This document shows, one piece after another, positions 29,901 through 39,400 of a DNA stretch of 64,000 nucleotides. Location: NCBI GenBank assembly GCA_949300365.1, contig CASGEC010000001.1, positions 150,545-214,544 of the forward strand, written 5' to 3'. How positions within the stretch are numbered: position 1 is the first letter of the stretch; each line of letters opens with the position of its first letter. The position numbers were made by a program, and so were the translations under genes. The notes below the pieces were generated by a model, which had not been told where the DNA came from, searched no databases, and was given only the letters and a program-made list of their open reading frames with translations. This stretch comes from an uncultured Bacillota bacterium (GTDB taxonomy: Bacteria > Bacillota_I > Bacilli_A > RFN20 > CAG-288).

Positions 29901-29956
29901 TCAAGATTGCCGAGAAGGCGCCGAAGAAGGAAGAAGAGACGGGAGAAGAGTTCTAG
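26936..29956 (+). pseudogene. Membrane-anchored GH3 glycosidase, permuted domains, one nonsense codon
   Basis: A single frame of 1006 codons is broken only by TAA at 27695-27697; one base change (for example TAC) would restore it. An N-terminal membrane segment is followed by the GH3 C-terminal-type domain (AEEGITLLKNEENALPL), a fibronectin-III-like region after VFPFGYGLSYTDF, then the GH3 barrel with KHFALNEQETNR and the presumed nucleophile region STITDAGGEP. A second membrane helix lies before the charged tail. The order is reversed from standard GH3, as known for some rumen beta-glucosidases. It would cleave beta-glucosides or related oligosaccharides at the cell surface. The TAA may be real or an assembly error. 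Confidence 0.85.
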
Positions 29957-30611
29957 AAGACAGTCGATAACCTCCTTGTGTTGCCCGGTTCGAAAGGACC
30001 TGGCTTTTAGATTCTTAAAGAATGACAGAAAATGAAGTCCATGAAAAGTATGTGTCCATAAGAAGGAGATGGCAAATCCAAAGAAAGGATGGGGAGAAAA
30101 AAACCAGGACTTTGGAATGGACGCTAGAGGCAAAAGGATTCTTTTCAATCTAACAGTCAAAAAGGGTATTTGTTGCGAAGCGTGTCCGACATTCGGATAC
30201 GGACTACAGCGATATTCGCTCCGCTATCCGCAATCGTTATTGTTCGTATGATCCACATGGATAGAGTCCCCGTGGTGGCAAAGAAGAAACAGTCAAAAGG
30301 AGAACGAAAAAGAAGAACGCAAAAGAAATTGTCGGTATCAACACTAAGGGGAGAAACAATATGTCCTCTGTTGTTTTGATACCAATCAGGGAAAGGAAGG
30401 AACGAGAGAGGAAAACGAGAAACGGCGAGGAAATCGTTTGGTTCCATAGGGACGTGGAAAATCAAAAACTGCAAGAGGAGCAATTTTCTCCGACGGCTTT
30501 CGAGTATCGAATCTTAACCTTTTCCTGAAAAAGATATTCAAGGATCTTGCGGAAAATGAAAAGGGATGAATGTCTTCGCAAAGAAAGAAGCGATGGGTGG
30601 GACAAAAGCTA
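29957..30611. other. Intergenic region without a supported gene
   Basis: The 655-base stretch after the GH3 gene has only short frames without ribosome sites. Small palindromes occur (for example GCGATATTCGC near 30210), but I could not assign a role. Confidence 0.4.
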
Positions 30612-32219
30612 TCAGGACTGTCTTTCCAGCCACATCTTCTTGAGCCTGTTGCGGTCGATCTTTCCGATGTCGGTCCGCGGAAATTCCTTGAGGAAGACAA
30701 TCTGCTCCGGGACGGAATAGCGGATAAGCCTGTCGGAGAGATAGCGGCGCAAGCTCTTTCTTAGTTCCTTTTCGTCCTTTCCTTCCTTGGCAAGGCAATA
30801 GAGGACCATGTAGGGGTGCTGCGGATTCGAAATGAAGATGGCGGCAGAGGAGAGGATATCCTCATGGCTATTGCTAACCTGCTCGATCTCGCTGGGGAAG
30901 ACGTTGTATCCGGCAATCTTGTAGACGTCCCTCTCCCTGTTCTTGAAGAAGAGGAAGCCATCCTCGTCATAGTATCCGACATCACCTGTGACAAGCCATT
31001 TTGTTCCATCCTTGTCGTAATGGAAGGGCTGCTTGTCTTCAGGTGTATTGAGATATCCAAGGCATACGGAAGTGGATGAGATCATGATTGTTCCGATTGC
31101 GTTCGGCCCGATGTCCTTGTCGAGGTCCTCGTCTTTGGCAATGCGGAGCCTTACGCCAGTAAGGGCCTTTCCAACGGAGCCTATCCTATTTTCCTTAAGG
31201 GTATTGACGAAGTTGACCGTGATCGTTTCCGTTAGGCCATATCCTTCCAATAGGCGATTGACGCTTCCTTCCTTCTTCATCCTTTCGTCGAAGCTTTCAA
31301 AAAGCCTTTCCTCGGGCTTGTCGGCACCGATGAAGGTGGAGAGAAGGTTCTTGAGTTTCTTTCCGGAGAAGCCTTTCGTCTTCATCAGCTTGTCGACCAT
31401 GTAGGGGATGGTCAAAAGGACGTTGAGCCTGTTCTGCCTTATCTTGCGGACGATTTCCTTTCCGGAGTAGCTGATCATGAGGGCGCTGGCGGCCTCGTTT
31501 GCCAAGGGGGCGTGGATTCCCATCGCAAGGCCAAAGCCGTGGAAGATGGGAAGGACGCCGATCATGGAGTGGCCCTTGCAGGGGAAGCAGAGGATCTTTT
31601 CGCTCTGGTCGGTGACGAAGTTGATGCCATGCTCGGTGCAGATGACGGTCTTGCTCTTTCCCGTCGTTCCGCCCGAACGGAGGAGAAGGCTTCCCCTATC
31701 GGCATCCTCGTTGATCGGGAAGTCCTTCTTTCCGTCATAGAGACGGTAGAGATAGCGGGAAGGGTCGACTTTTCTGAGCTGTTTGCGATAGAGGATACGA
31801 AAGCCTCTCCTGATGATGGGATTGAGATCGGGATAGGCGCTGAGGAAATAGGTTTGCTCAGGAAGATCCTTGATGTCGGCATAGTTTTCAAAAAGGACAT
31901 CCAAGATGAGGAAGTGGGTGCTTCTTGTTTCCTTCAGGGATTCCCTGAGGACTTCCCGGGGAAGAAGGGGATGAAGAAGGCTCATCGTGGCCCCGATCTT
32001 GCTCAGGGCATAAAGGGCGATGATGGACTCGGGGACGTTGGGGGCAAGAAGGGAGACGACGCTCTCTTTCCTCACGCCCAATCCATAAAGGGTATCCGCC
32101 ATCTTGTCGATGCGGGAAAGGAAAGTAGAAAAGGACATCCTTCCTTCCCGGAAATAGAGGGCGGTTTCCTTGGATGAAGCGTATTTGGCAATTGAAAGAT
32201 AGAGCGTGTCCTTGTTCAT
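30612..32219 (-). CDS. AMP-forming acyl-CoA synthetase-like ligase
   Basis: This 535-residue cytoplasmic enzyme belongs to the ANL superfamily that activates a carboxylic acid as acyl-AMP. The phosphate-binding loop is LLLRSGGTTGKSKTV (residues 182-196). YGLTETITV, VTGDVGYYDEDGFLFFKNRERD (A7/A8) and the C-terminal catalytic lysine region DIGKIDRNRLKKMW follow. The N terminus is KYASSKETALYFREGRMSFST. The substrate cannot be read. The start overlaps (ATGA) the stop of the upstream acyltransferase-like gene, implying linked function, possibly in lipid or glycan acylation. Confidence 0.88.
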   Translation of the reverse strand: MNKDTLYLSIAKYASSKETALYFREGRMSFSTFLSRIDKMADTLYGLGVRKESVVSLLAPNVPESIIALYALSKIGATMSLLHPLLPREVLRESLKETRSTHFLILDVLFENYADIKDLPEQTYFLSAYPDLNPIIRRGFRILYRKQLRKVDPSRYLYRLYDGKKDFPINEDADRGSLLLRSGGTTGKSKTVICTEHGINFVTDQSEKILCFPCKGHSMIGVLPIFHGFGLAMGIHAPLANEAASALMISYSGKEIVRKIRQNRLNVLLTIPYMVDKLMKTKGFSGKKLKNLLSTFIGADKPEERLFESFDERMKKEGSVNRLLEGYGLTETITVNFVNTLKENRIGSVGKALTGVRLRIAKDEDLDKDIGPNAIGTIMISSTSVCLGYLNTPEDKQPFHYDKDGTKWLVTGDVGYYDEDGFLFFKNRERDVYKIAGYNVFPSEIEQVSNSHEDILSSAAIFISNPQHPYMVLYCLAKEGKDEKELRKSLRRYLSDRLIRYSVPEQIVFLKEFPRTDIGKIDRNRLKKMWLERQS

Positions 32220-33130
32220 AAATGGAATCCCATGGAAGTAAGGACGAGGTAGAGTATGGCAATGGCAATGGGCTGGTGGAGAAGATAGACCCACATCGTA
32301 TGGCCGCCTAAGAAGAGAAGCGGCTTGAAGACAGGCTTTCCAAGGAAGGGAACACGGCTTTCCTTCCTTTCGCCATAGACACCCTTTCCGAAGGCCATGC
32401 CGATGAAGATGACGCCCAGATAGGGGAAGATCGGCCACCAGTCAACGCCGTTTCCATAATAGCCAAGGGCAGAGAGGACAAAGCCGAAGGGATCCTTCTT
32501 TTGCCAGTCGATGATCGTCCCACGGAGATATTCCACAGGCCATGCCTTACCGACAAAGCCAGAGCGAAGAAGAAGGCCGAAGATATAGACAAAGATACCG
32601 ACGGCAAGACAGAAAAGCGGAGAGACTTCTTTGTGGAATACTTTCCTTGAGAAAAGCTCGATCAAGGCATAGAGAAGAACGGAAAAGCCCATGATATGAA
32701 GGATGCCCCAGCCGATGAAGAGATCGATCTTGAGATAATAGGAAAGAATGAAGGAACCCAAGGAAAGAAGGATAGCCCAGAGACAGAGAACCAAGGCCCT
32801 CTTGAGATTGTTCCTGGAAAGGGCTGTCGAAACACCGCAGGCAAAAAGGAACATGCCGGCAAAGAGGGGAACAAGCCATGTCGAGATGATGTCGCTCTTG
32901 AGAATCCCGGTGCAATATTCGACAAGATACTTCAGGTTCGGGTATTCGTCGATGAACATGTCGTAGTTGGCAATGAGGGTAGGAAGCTCGGCCATGTCAA
33001 AGCAGAGATGGTAGAGGACGACAAGGAAGATGGGAAGGGCCCTTAGAAGATCGACTTCATAGATTCTCGTCCTCTTCTTCTTCGGAATGCCGATGAAGAC
33101 ATTCTCGGTATATGCGGGAACAGTTTTCAT
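32216..33130 (-). CDS. DUF1624 (heparan acetyltransferase-like) membrane protein
   Basis: This 304-residue protein has about eight membrane segments and the N-terminal signature RIYEVDLLRALPIFLVVLYHLCFD of the DUF1624/HGSNAT catalytic family, whose members move acetyl groups across membranes. Further motifs are FIGWGILHIMGFSVLLYA and the C-terminal GGHTMWVYLLHQP. The only in-frame start is ATG 33130; it has no ribosome site, and TATAAT ends six bases upstream, suggesting a leaderless message. It overlaps the acyl-CoA synthetase-like gene. Confidence 0.87.
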   Translation of the reverse strand: MKTVPAYTENVFIGIPKKKRTRIYEVDLLRALPIFLVVLYHLCFDMAELPTLIANYDMFIDEYPNLKYLVEYCTGILKSDIISTWLVPLFAGMFLFACGVSTALSRNNLKRALVLCLWAILLSLGSFILSYYLKIDLFIGWGILHIMGFSVLLYALIELFSRKVFHKEVSPLFCLAVGIFVYIFGLLLRSGFVGKAWPVEYLRGTIIDWQKKDPFGFVLSALGYYGNGVDWWPIFPYLGVIFIGMAFGKGVYGERKESRVPFLGKPVFKPLLFLGGHTMWVYLLHQPIAIAILYLVLTSMGFHL

Positions 33131-33136
33131 GCGGAC

Positions 33137-33142
33137 ATTATA
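33137..33142 (-). promoter_or_regulatory. -10 box directly before the DUF1624 gene
   Basis: A perfect TATAAT on the minus strand is followed by six bases and then ATG, so transcription would begin at the start codon. The -35 region is weak. Confidence 0.45.
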
Positions 33143-34152
33143 CTACGTAGGAAAAGGCATTCCGAAGGGGAAATGACGGAGGCAAGAAAACAAAGGGGCG
33201 CTGTTTTTTGAGGAAACCGATGTCTTTCGGAAACGGGAACACAAACACTTGGTTTTTGTCAAACGCTTTCCCTTCGGCAAGACCAAGACACCTTGCAGTA
33301 TTTCGATGAGATAGTTGGCAAATGGCTTTTTGGAAACCCTTGTTGCATAGACGCCACAAACATTGTGGGAGGACATCCTATCCATGAACTTGATATCAAT
33401 TGGAGGATAGCCAGGCTTCATGAACCACGATCCTACCAGTTCTTGGGTTTCTCTTGATGGAATAGTTTCCAACGGGCAAGACAGGGAAGAGAATCCTTCT
33501 TATATATAAGGATGTTGTGCTCCCGGAAGTCTTGCATGAAGGGGTAAGGAAAAACCTCTTCCACAAAATAACGTGTACAAAATATACAGAAACAAACTAA
33601 AATACGATGCAACGATTCTTGATGTCAAAATCTGTCTTTGAAACCATCAAATCAAACAGCGAAAGTCTTTGAATACAAAGACGTAGTCTATACCCATAGG
33701 GAACCCCCACGAGAAAGGATGGAAAGCCTGATGACTTGTCTTCCTATCCTTTCCGCAAAATAGATGGCAAAGTCAGGATAATGGCTTCGGAAGGGGCTTG
33801 GCGACTGTTTTCCTTCTGTCTTTTGCTCTTTTCGTCTCTATTTTCCGCTGCCGGATAAAATGATGGAGAGGCTCGGGCACCATTCGTCCTTCCGATGGAA
33901 GGCTTTTTGTCCGTGCTTCCCTATGAAAGCGTTCTTCCTGCTCGATGAAATCGGGGTGAAAAGGGGGGGACAGAAACGGACCTGAAAAAGGGGCTATTGC
34001 CCTTTCGGGGCAGGAAAGTTCCTTTTCTTCTGGCAAAGAGGACAAAAAGAGGCCGAAAATGGGTAGGCAACTTATTGCATAGCTACCTCATAAATAAAGT
34101 TGTTTCTTGAAAAAGAGATTGCTCTCTCATGAAAATCTTGCAGGGAATAATA
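33143..34152. other. One-kilobase region without a supported gene
   Basis: This stretch precedes the condensin operon. A minus-strand frame at 33143-33472 (TTG start, no ribosome site) and another at 33773-34045 look non-coding. Small palindromes occur, such as CTTATATATAAG near 33500 and CTTTGAATACAAAG near 33667. The composition is more AT-rich than the flanking operons, so it may be decayed DNA. Confidence 0.4.
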
Positions 34153-34181
34153 TTGTAATGACTTTTATGCTGAACTATAAT
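34153..34181 (+). promoter_or_regulatory. Promoter of the jetABC-like operon
   Basis: TTGTAA and a perfect TATAAT are separated by 17 bases. The -10 ends five bases before GTG 34187 and 35 bases before the alternative start TTG 34217. Confidence 0.65.
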
Positions 34182-34186
34182 TTTTA

Positions 34187-35686
34187 GTGAACTCATGTGG
34201 AAAGGCGGTAAACGGTTTGGCCAGACTCTTTGATAGGATTCCGGGGGATCTCTTCTCCCCGCTGTCGCGAAAATACAAGGCGATATACGCATTTGCCCTC
34301 GTCTGCCTCTATCGCTGTCTGCGTTTATACAAAACGGATATCAAGAGAAGCGACTATGTCTCCCTTCTGAAGGGGCAGGGACAGGAGCTTCTGGATCTCT
34401 TTTCGGTCGAGATGGATCAATTGGATGACAAGAGCGAGGAAGAGAAGGTCACGCCCGACAAGAATGCCGATGATGACCTTTCCTCGAAGATTTCCTATGT
34501 CATCCGCAAGCTTTCCACCTGCGGCTGGTTCATTCTGAGCAAGAATCCCAAGAACGGTGTCGAATATATCTACATTCCGGCCTATTCCATCCAGCTCCTC
34601 AAGCTCATCAACGATCTGACGACGGACGTCGGCACCTATCTCCCGCTTGTCCATCAGACCTATGCCGAGCTGAAGATGGAGGACGACAAGGAAGACGACT
34701 ACATGTATCGCTCTTTGCTCAATGCCCGGAGCAATGCCGATTCCATCGAGATGTCCGTCACCTTGCTCAAGCAGCAGATCTGCGTCTTCGGCAACCGTCT
34801 GACTTCCGTCCTGGATCCGAATATCGCCCTCAAGCAGCATTTCGACGAATATCGAACCTCAATCTCGGATAAATACTACCATCCGATGAAGACCTTCGAT
34901 TCCCTGGGCCTTTACTCCCAGCCGACGATCGCCATCCTCAACCGCTGGCTCAAGAGCGAGCGCATCATCACCTTGATGGTGAGGGAAGCCAAGGGCGAGC
35001 CGGTCAACCGCAACCGGGACGAGGCAAGCATTGCCAAGGACATCATCAAGACCATCAACGAGATCATCGACATCTTCTCCAGGCTCACGGCCTCCTTCAA
35101 CGATATCGATAGGGCCAATGCCAACTATACCGAGGCCGTCCAGAAGAAGGTCAACTATCTCTCTGCCACGGACAAGACCATCAAGGGAAAGATCGACAGG
35201 ATCATCCTGGCCATGGCAAGCGAGATCAAGAACAATCCTGCCCTCCGCTATGAGGAGCTTCCTGTCTGCGAGAAGGCGAGGAATTCCCTCAACCTCATCC
35301 GCCAGGGCTATCTTGACAGCCGTTCCCTGACGATGCCCTTCAAGAGGGGCACGATCGAGGAGGGCGATCCCCTTCCGATGGACGATGACTTCTATCCGGA
35401 TGAGCAGTTCGGTCTCTTCAGCCAGAGGCTGGACGAGGAACTCAACCGTTTCTCCGATGCCGCCATCCTCGAGTTCATCGATGCCCTGATGGAAGGAAAA
35501 GACGAGATGACGACCTATGACATTCCAATAGCCGATACCGACCAGCTGGTCCTGATGATCCTCGCCATCCTCAAGTGCAAGCTCAACCTCATTCCCTATA
35601 CGGCCGAGAAGATCGAGGACAGAGTCGATTATGCCGGATACTACATGCCCCTCTACAAGTTCACCAGGAAGAAGAGAGCGAGGTAG
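34187..35686 (+). CDS. jetA: JetA/MksF-like kleisin of SMC-type condensin
   Basis: This 499-residue protein resembles the Wadjet JetA (DUF5716) and MksF kleisin family, which bridges the heads of the SMC-like ATPase. ARLFDRIPGDLFSPLSRKYKA near the N terminus is the family-like start. A winged-helix-like region follows (SSKISYVIRKLSTCGWF), with long helices around residues 170-370. The start is uncertain: GTG 34187 would be nearly leaderless, while TTG 34217 has AAAGGCGG upstream and gives a family-like N terminus. JetB starts five bases after its stop. The assignment rests on fold-level resemblance and gene order. Confidence 0.83.
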   Translation: MNSCGKAVNGLARLFDRIPGDLFSPLSRKYKAIYAFALVCLYRCLRLYKTDIKRSDYVSLLKGQGQELLDLFSVEMDQLDDKSEEEKVTPDKNADDDLSSKISYVIRKLSTCGWFILSKNPKNGVEYIYIPAYSIQLLKLINDLTTDVGTYLPLVHQTYAELKMEDDKEDDYMYRSLLNARSNADSIEMSVTLLKQQICVFGNRLTSVLDPNIALKQHFDEYRTSISDKYYHPMKTFDSLGLYSQPTIAILNRWLKSERIITLMVREAKGEPVNRNRDEASIAKDIIKTINEIIDIFSRLTASFNDIDRANANYTEAVQKKVNYLSATDKTIKGKIDRIILAMASEIKNNPALRYEELPVCEKARNSLNLIRQGYLDSRSLTMPFKRGTIEEGDPLPMDDDFYPDEQFGLFSQRLDEELNRFSDAAILEFIDALMEGKDEMTTYDIPIADTDQLVLMILAILKCKLNLIPYTAEKIEDRVDYAGYYMPLYKFTRKKRAR

Positions 35687-35691
35687 ACAAC

Positions 35692-36414
35692 ATGTTCACT
35701 GAAGATTATGAAAAGCTGACGCGCGGCGAAAGGACGCTCTTCTCCGAAGCCCTCAACGATCTCCTCTACCAGTGCTTCATAGTCCGCAAGAGCTACGACA
35801 GGAAGAGCCGCATGTTCAAGGCCGATCCCGACTATCTCTTCATCGAGAGGCACTACTCCATGTTCGAGGACTATCTTTCCTACATGGACATGGACCTGAC
35901 CAAGTCGGATGAGGATGGCATCATCTACATCACCTCCGGCGCGGAGAAGAACCACCTCCGCATCGATACCGTCACGACCCTCATCGTCTATGCCTTGCGC
36001 TCCTATTATGAAGACCAGATCGGCAAGGCACCGGAAGAGACCGAGGTCCTGATGACCTATGGAAGCCTCAATAGCCTCCTTCAGGAGACAGGCCTTTCCA
36101 ATCTCACCAAGAGGCTTTCCTCCTCGACGATCGCCACCTCCCTTCGCACCTTGGATTCCTACAATGTCATCACGAGGGCCAATGGCACCTATGGCGAGCC
36201 TTCCTATAGCTTCTTCATCCTTCCGACCATCAAGTTCGTCATCTCCTCCGAGAAGATGAATGCCCTCTATGCCTTCCTGACAAAGCCGGAAGAGCCGACG
36301 ATGGAGGGTCAGCTTTCCAATGCCTTCGATGCCTCGGTTTCCGAGCCGACTAAGAAGGCTGAGGAAGAAACGCCGCTGAGGACGGGTGTCGACATTCCCG
36401 TCAAGGAGGACTAA
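35692..36414 (+). CDS. jetB: JetB/MksE-like subunit (DUF4194)
   Basis: This 240-residue protein matches the DUF4194/JetB and MksE pattern: two winged-helix-like domains that bind the kleisin. Visible features are an N-terminal helical part with LTRGERTLFSEALNDLLYQ, the stretch TVTTLIVYALRSYYEDQ, and a second domain with TIATSLRTLDSYNVITRANG and the C-terminal SYSFFILPTIKFVIS. The ATG has GAGG nearby and lies between jetA and jetC with spacings of five and three bases. The last 40 residues are acidic and probably disordered. Confidence 0.85.
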   Translation: MFTEDYEKLTRGERTLFSEALNDLLYQCFIVRKSYDRKSRMFKADPDYLFIERHYSMFEDYLSYMDMDLTKSDEDGIIYITSGAEKNHLRIDTVTTLIVYALRSYYEDQIGKAPEETEVLMTYGSLNSLLQETGLSNLTKRLSSSTIATSLRTLDSYNVITRANGTYGEPSYSFFILPTIKFVISSEKMNALYAFLTKPEEPTMEGQLSNAFDASVSEPTKKAEEETPLRTGVDIPVKED

Positions 36415-36417
36415 GAC

Positions 36418-39400
36418 ATGAAGAACCTCGTCAAGCTCCGGCTCATCAACTGGCACTACTTCTCCAATACGACGACCGACATCAAGAACATCACCTTCCT
36501 CACCGGCCCCAACGGAACCGGAAAGTCCACCATCATCGATGCCATGCAGATCCTCATCCTGGGATCGACCCGTCCGGACAACTTCAACAAGGCCGCAAAC
36601 GAAAAGGGCCGCTCGGGACGTTCTTTGCTTTCCTATCTCCGCGGACAGACCGGTGTCAGCGACAATGGCAACGTCATCAACCTCCGTCCCGGAAACTTCA
36701 CTTCCTATATCGCCATGGAAATTCATGACGACCAGGAGGACAGGACCTTTACGATGGGCGTTGTCTTCGATGTCGATAGCGCCGACAACGTCGACAAGCA
36801 CTACTTCTATCTGGATTCCCCCTTCCCCGAGAACGGCTTCTCCAATTCCGACACCGAGAGCAATCCGAAGAAGGTCCGGCCTTTGATGTATCGTGAGCTT
36901 TCCGCCTATGTCCGGCAGAACTACAAGGTCAACCACTTCCGCTTCTTCGATACCGATACGGATTACCAGACCTTCGCCAAGGAAGCCTTCGGAAACCTTC
37001 CCGACAAGTATTTCTCCCTCTTCAAGAAGGCCGTCTCCTTCGCCCCGATCAGCGACATCTCCTCCTTCATCACCGAATACATCTGCGACGTCGACAAGAC
37101 CGTCGACATCGAACCGATGAAGAAGAACATCGAGCAGTACAAGATCCTCGAGCTCGAGGCCAAGAACCTCAAGACCAAGGTCGAAAGCCTGACCAGGATC
37201 AAGGAAACCTTCGACTCCGTCCGCTCCTACAACAAGAGGCTCGACATGCTTACCTACGTCAACGCCAGGGTTCTCTACGAGGAAGGAAGAAGAAAGCTCA
37301 AGAGCCTTGAGGATAGGCTTTCAAGCGACAACAAGAGGCTGATCGCCATCTCCGACCAGCTTGCCATCCACGATTCCCAGATCGAGGAACTGAGAAAGGA
37401 CATGGACTCCTACCAGGCAAAGAAGCTCCAGTCCTCAAGCTATTCCTTGACCGAGAAGCTCTCGATGAAGAAGGACAACATCACCAAGCAGATCACCAGC
37501 ATCGAGATGCAGGTCTCCACGGTCATGACAAGGCTGACCCATTATGTCCACGACTATCTGGAAGTCTGCCAGAACTTCGTCACCTTCTATTCCCAGTTCG
37601 ATACCAAGCGCCTGGGCGGGAAGGTCGCCACGGTCTTTGACGAGCTTCTCGAGCTTCTCAAGGACATCGTCGGGGAATGCCACTCCCTTCTGGAGGCGAT
37701 CGATACCGACCACGTCGACTTCTCCGCCGTCAAGGCCTTCCGCAACGACATGGAGCATCTCAAGAACCTGGCCATCCAGACCCGTTCCCTTCTGAACGAG
37801 GAGCTCTACAAGATCGCTTCCGACCTCCAGTCCCTGCAAAGGGATCTCAGCGAGGTCAATTCCGGACAGAAGCCCTTCTCCCAGCTTGGACCGAACTACC
37901 TTGCCATCAAGACCGCCCTTGAGACCGCCCTCAAGAGCCGGCATTCGGATAGCTACGTCCATATCTATTGCGATTTGGTCGATGTCAACGATCCGGAATG
38001 GACGATGGCTCTGGAGGCTGTCCTCTTCAACCAGAAGTTCAACTTCTTCGTCAATCCCAAGTACTATGAGGAAGCTAACCGCATCCTCAAGGAGCTTGTC
38101 GCCAACTACAACTACTATCGCGTCTCTTTGGTGGATACGGAAAGGCTTCTTGCTTCCAACATCGTCGCCAACGAGGACTCTATCGCCAATCTCATCGATA
38201 CTCAGGACGAAGGTGCCAGGGTCTATACCGATTACCTTCTCGGCCGCATCCGCAAGTGCCAGACCTTCGAGGAAGCAAGGCGTTCCGGATCGGGTCTCCT
38301 TTCCGACTGCACGGGTTACCGCGGCTTTGCCACATGGTATCTGAACAAGGCCAATGCCCGTGTCTTCTTCCTCGGCACAAGGGTCTCCAACGACACCAAG
38401 GCCCTTTCGGCCAAGGACTACCAGGAGATGAACCGCCGCCACTCCCTCTTCTCCGAGGCCATCAACAAGATCCAGACCCTGCTCACACTGCCGGTCATGT
38501 CCGAGGCGGAGCTTCAGACCTACCAGGCCGATATCGACAGGACCAGCGAGATCGCCCTTCTCCAGCAGAACCTCAACAACGTCGACAGCGAGATGCACGA
38601 TGCCTCCATGGGCGACATGGCTGAGGTCCAGAAGAAGATCGACGCCATCCAGGCCGATATCGATACCCTCAACAAGGAAAGGGAGGACCTCCTGACCGAG
38701 AGAGGCTCGCTCATCAACGAGACAAACCGCCTCAACGGCGAGGAAATCCCCGTCGCCACCAAGAACATGGAAGACTTCAGGAGGGAGCTCTCCCACTTCG
38801 ACGAGAAGGTCGTCAACGAGGAATACGAACCCTTCTTCAACAAGCTTCTCGACGAGCAGCAGATGACCCTTCCCCAGATCCGCACCGAAGCCAGCAAGGA
38901 ATATCTCCAGGCCTCCAACAAGCAGCGCTACGACAGGGAAAACCTCCTGCGCCTGCGCTCGGACTATTGCGCGGCCTACCACCTCAACTACGACACCTCC
39001 TCCCTCACCAGCAACGACGAGTTCGACAAGGAGCTTGAGAACATCTCCAAGGTCATGCTTCCGGAGTACGAGGAGAAGATCCGCCAGGCCCACGAAGCCT
39101 CCATCCGGGAATTCAAGGACGACTTCGTCTATAAGCTGAGGACCTCCATCGAGACGGTCCACGCCCAGATCGACGAGCTCAACCAGGCCCTTGCCGACAG
39201 CCACTTCGGAAGGGATACCTATCAGTTCAAGATCACGCCCAACAAGGACTACATCGAATACTACAACATGATCATGGATCCGCTCCTTCTCAAGGCGGGC
39301 GATGCCGAGCAGCTCTTCATGGAGAAGTACAAGACGACGATGGACGACCTCTTCACCCTCATCTCCTCCTCCACCTCCGCCAAGGCCGAGGAAAGGGAGC

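Noticed and set aside
33143..33472. Possible 109-residue protein on the minus strand
   Set aside because: It has a TTG start, no ribosome site and no recognisable motif, and its composition changes along the frame; it is not supported as a gene.
33773..34045. Possible 90-residue protein on the minus strand
   Set aside because: It is rich in Pro, Arg and Lys without pattern and has no ribosome site.
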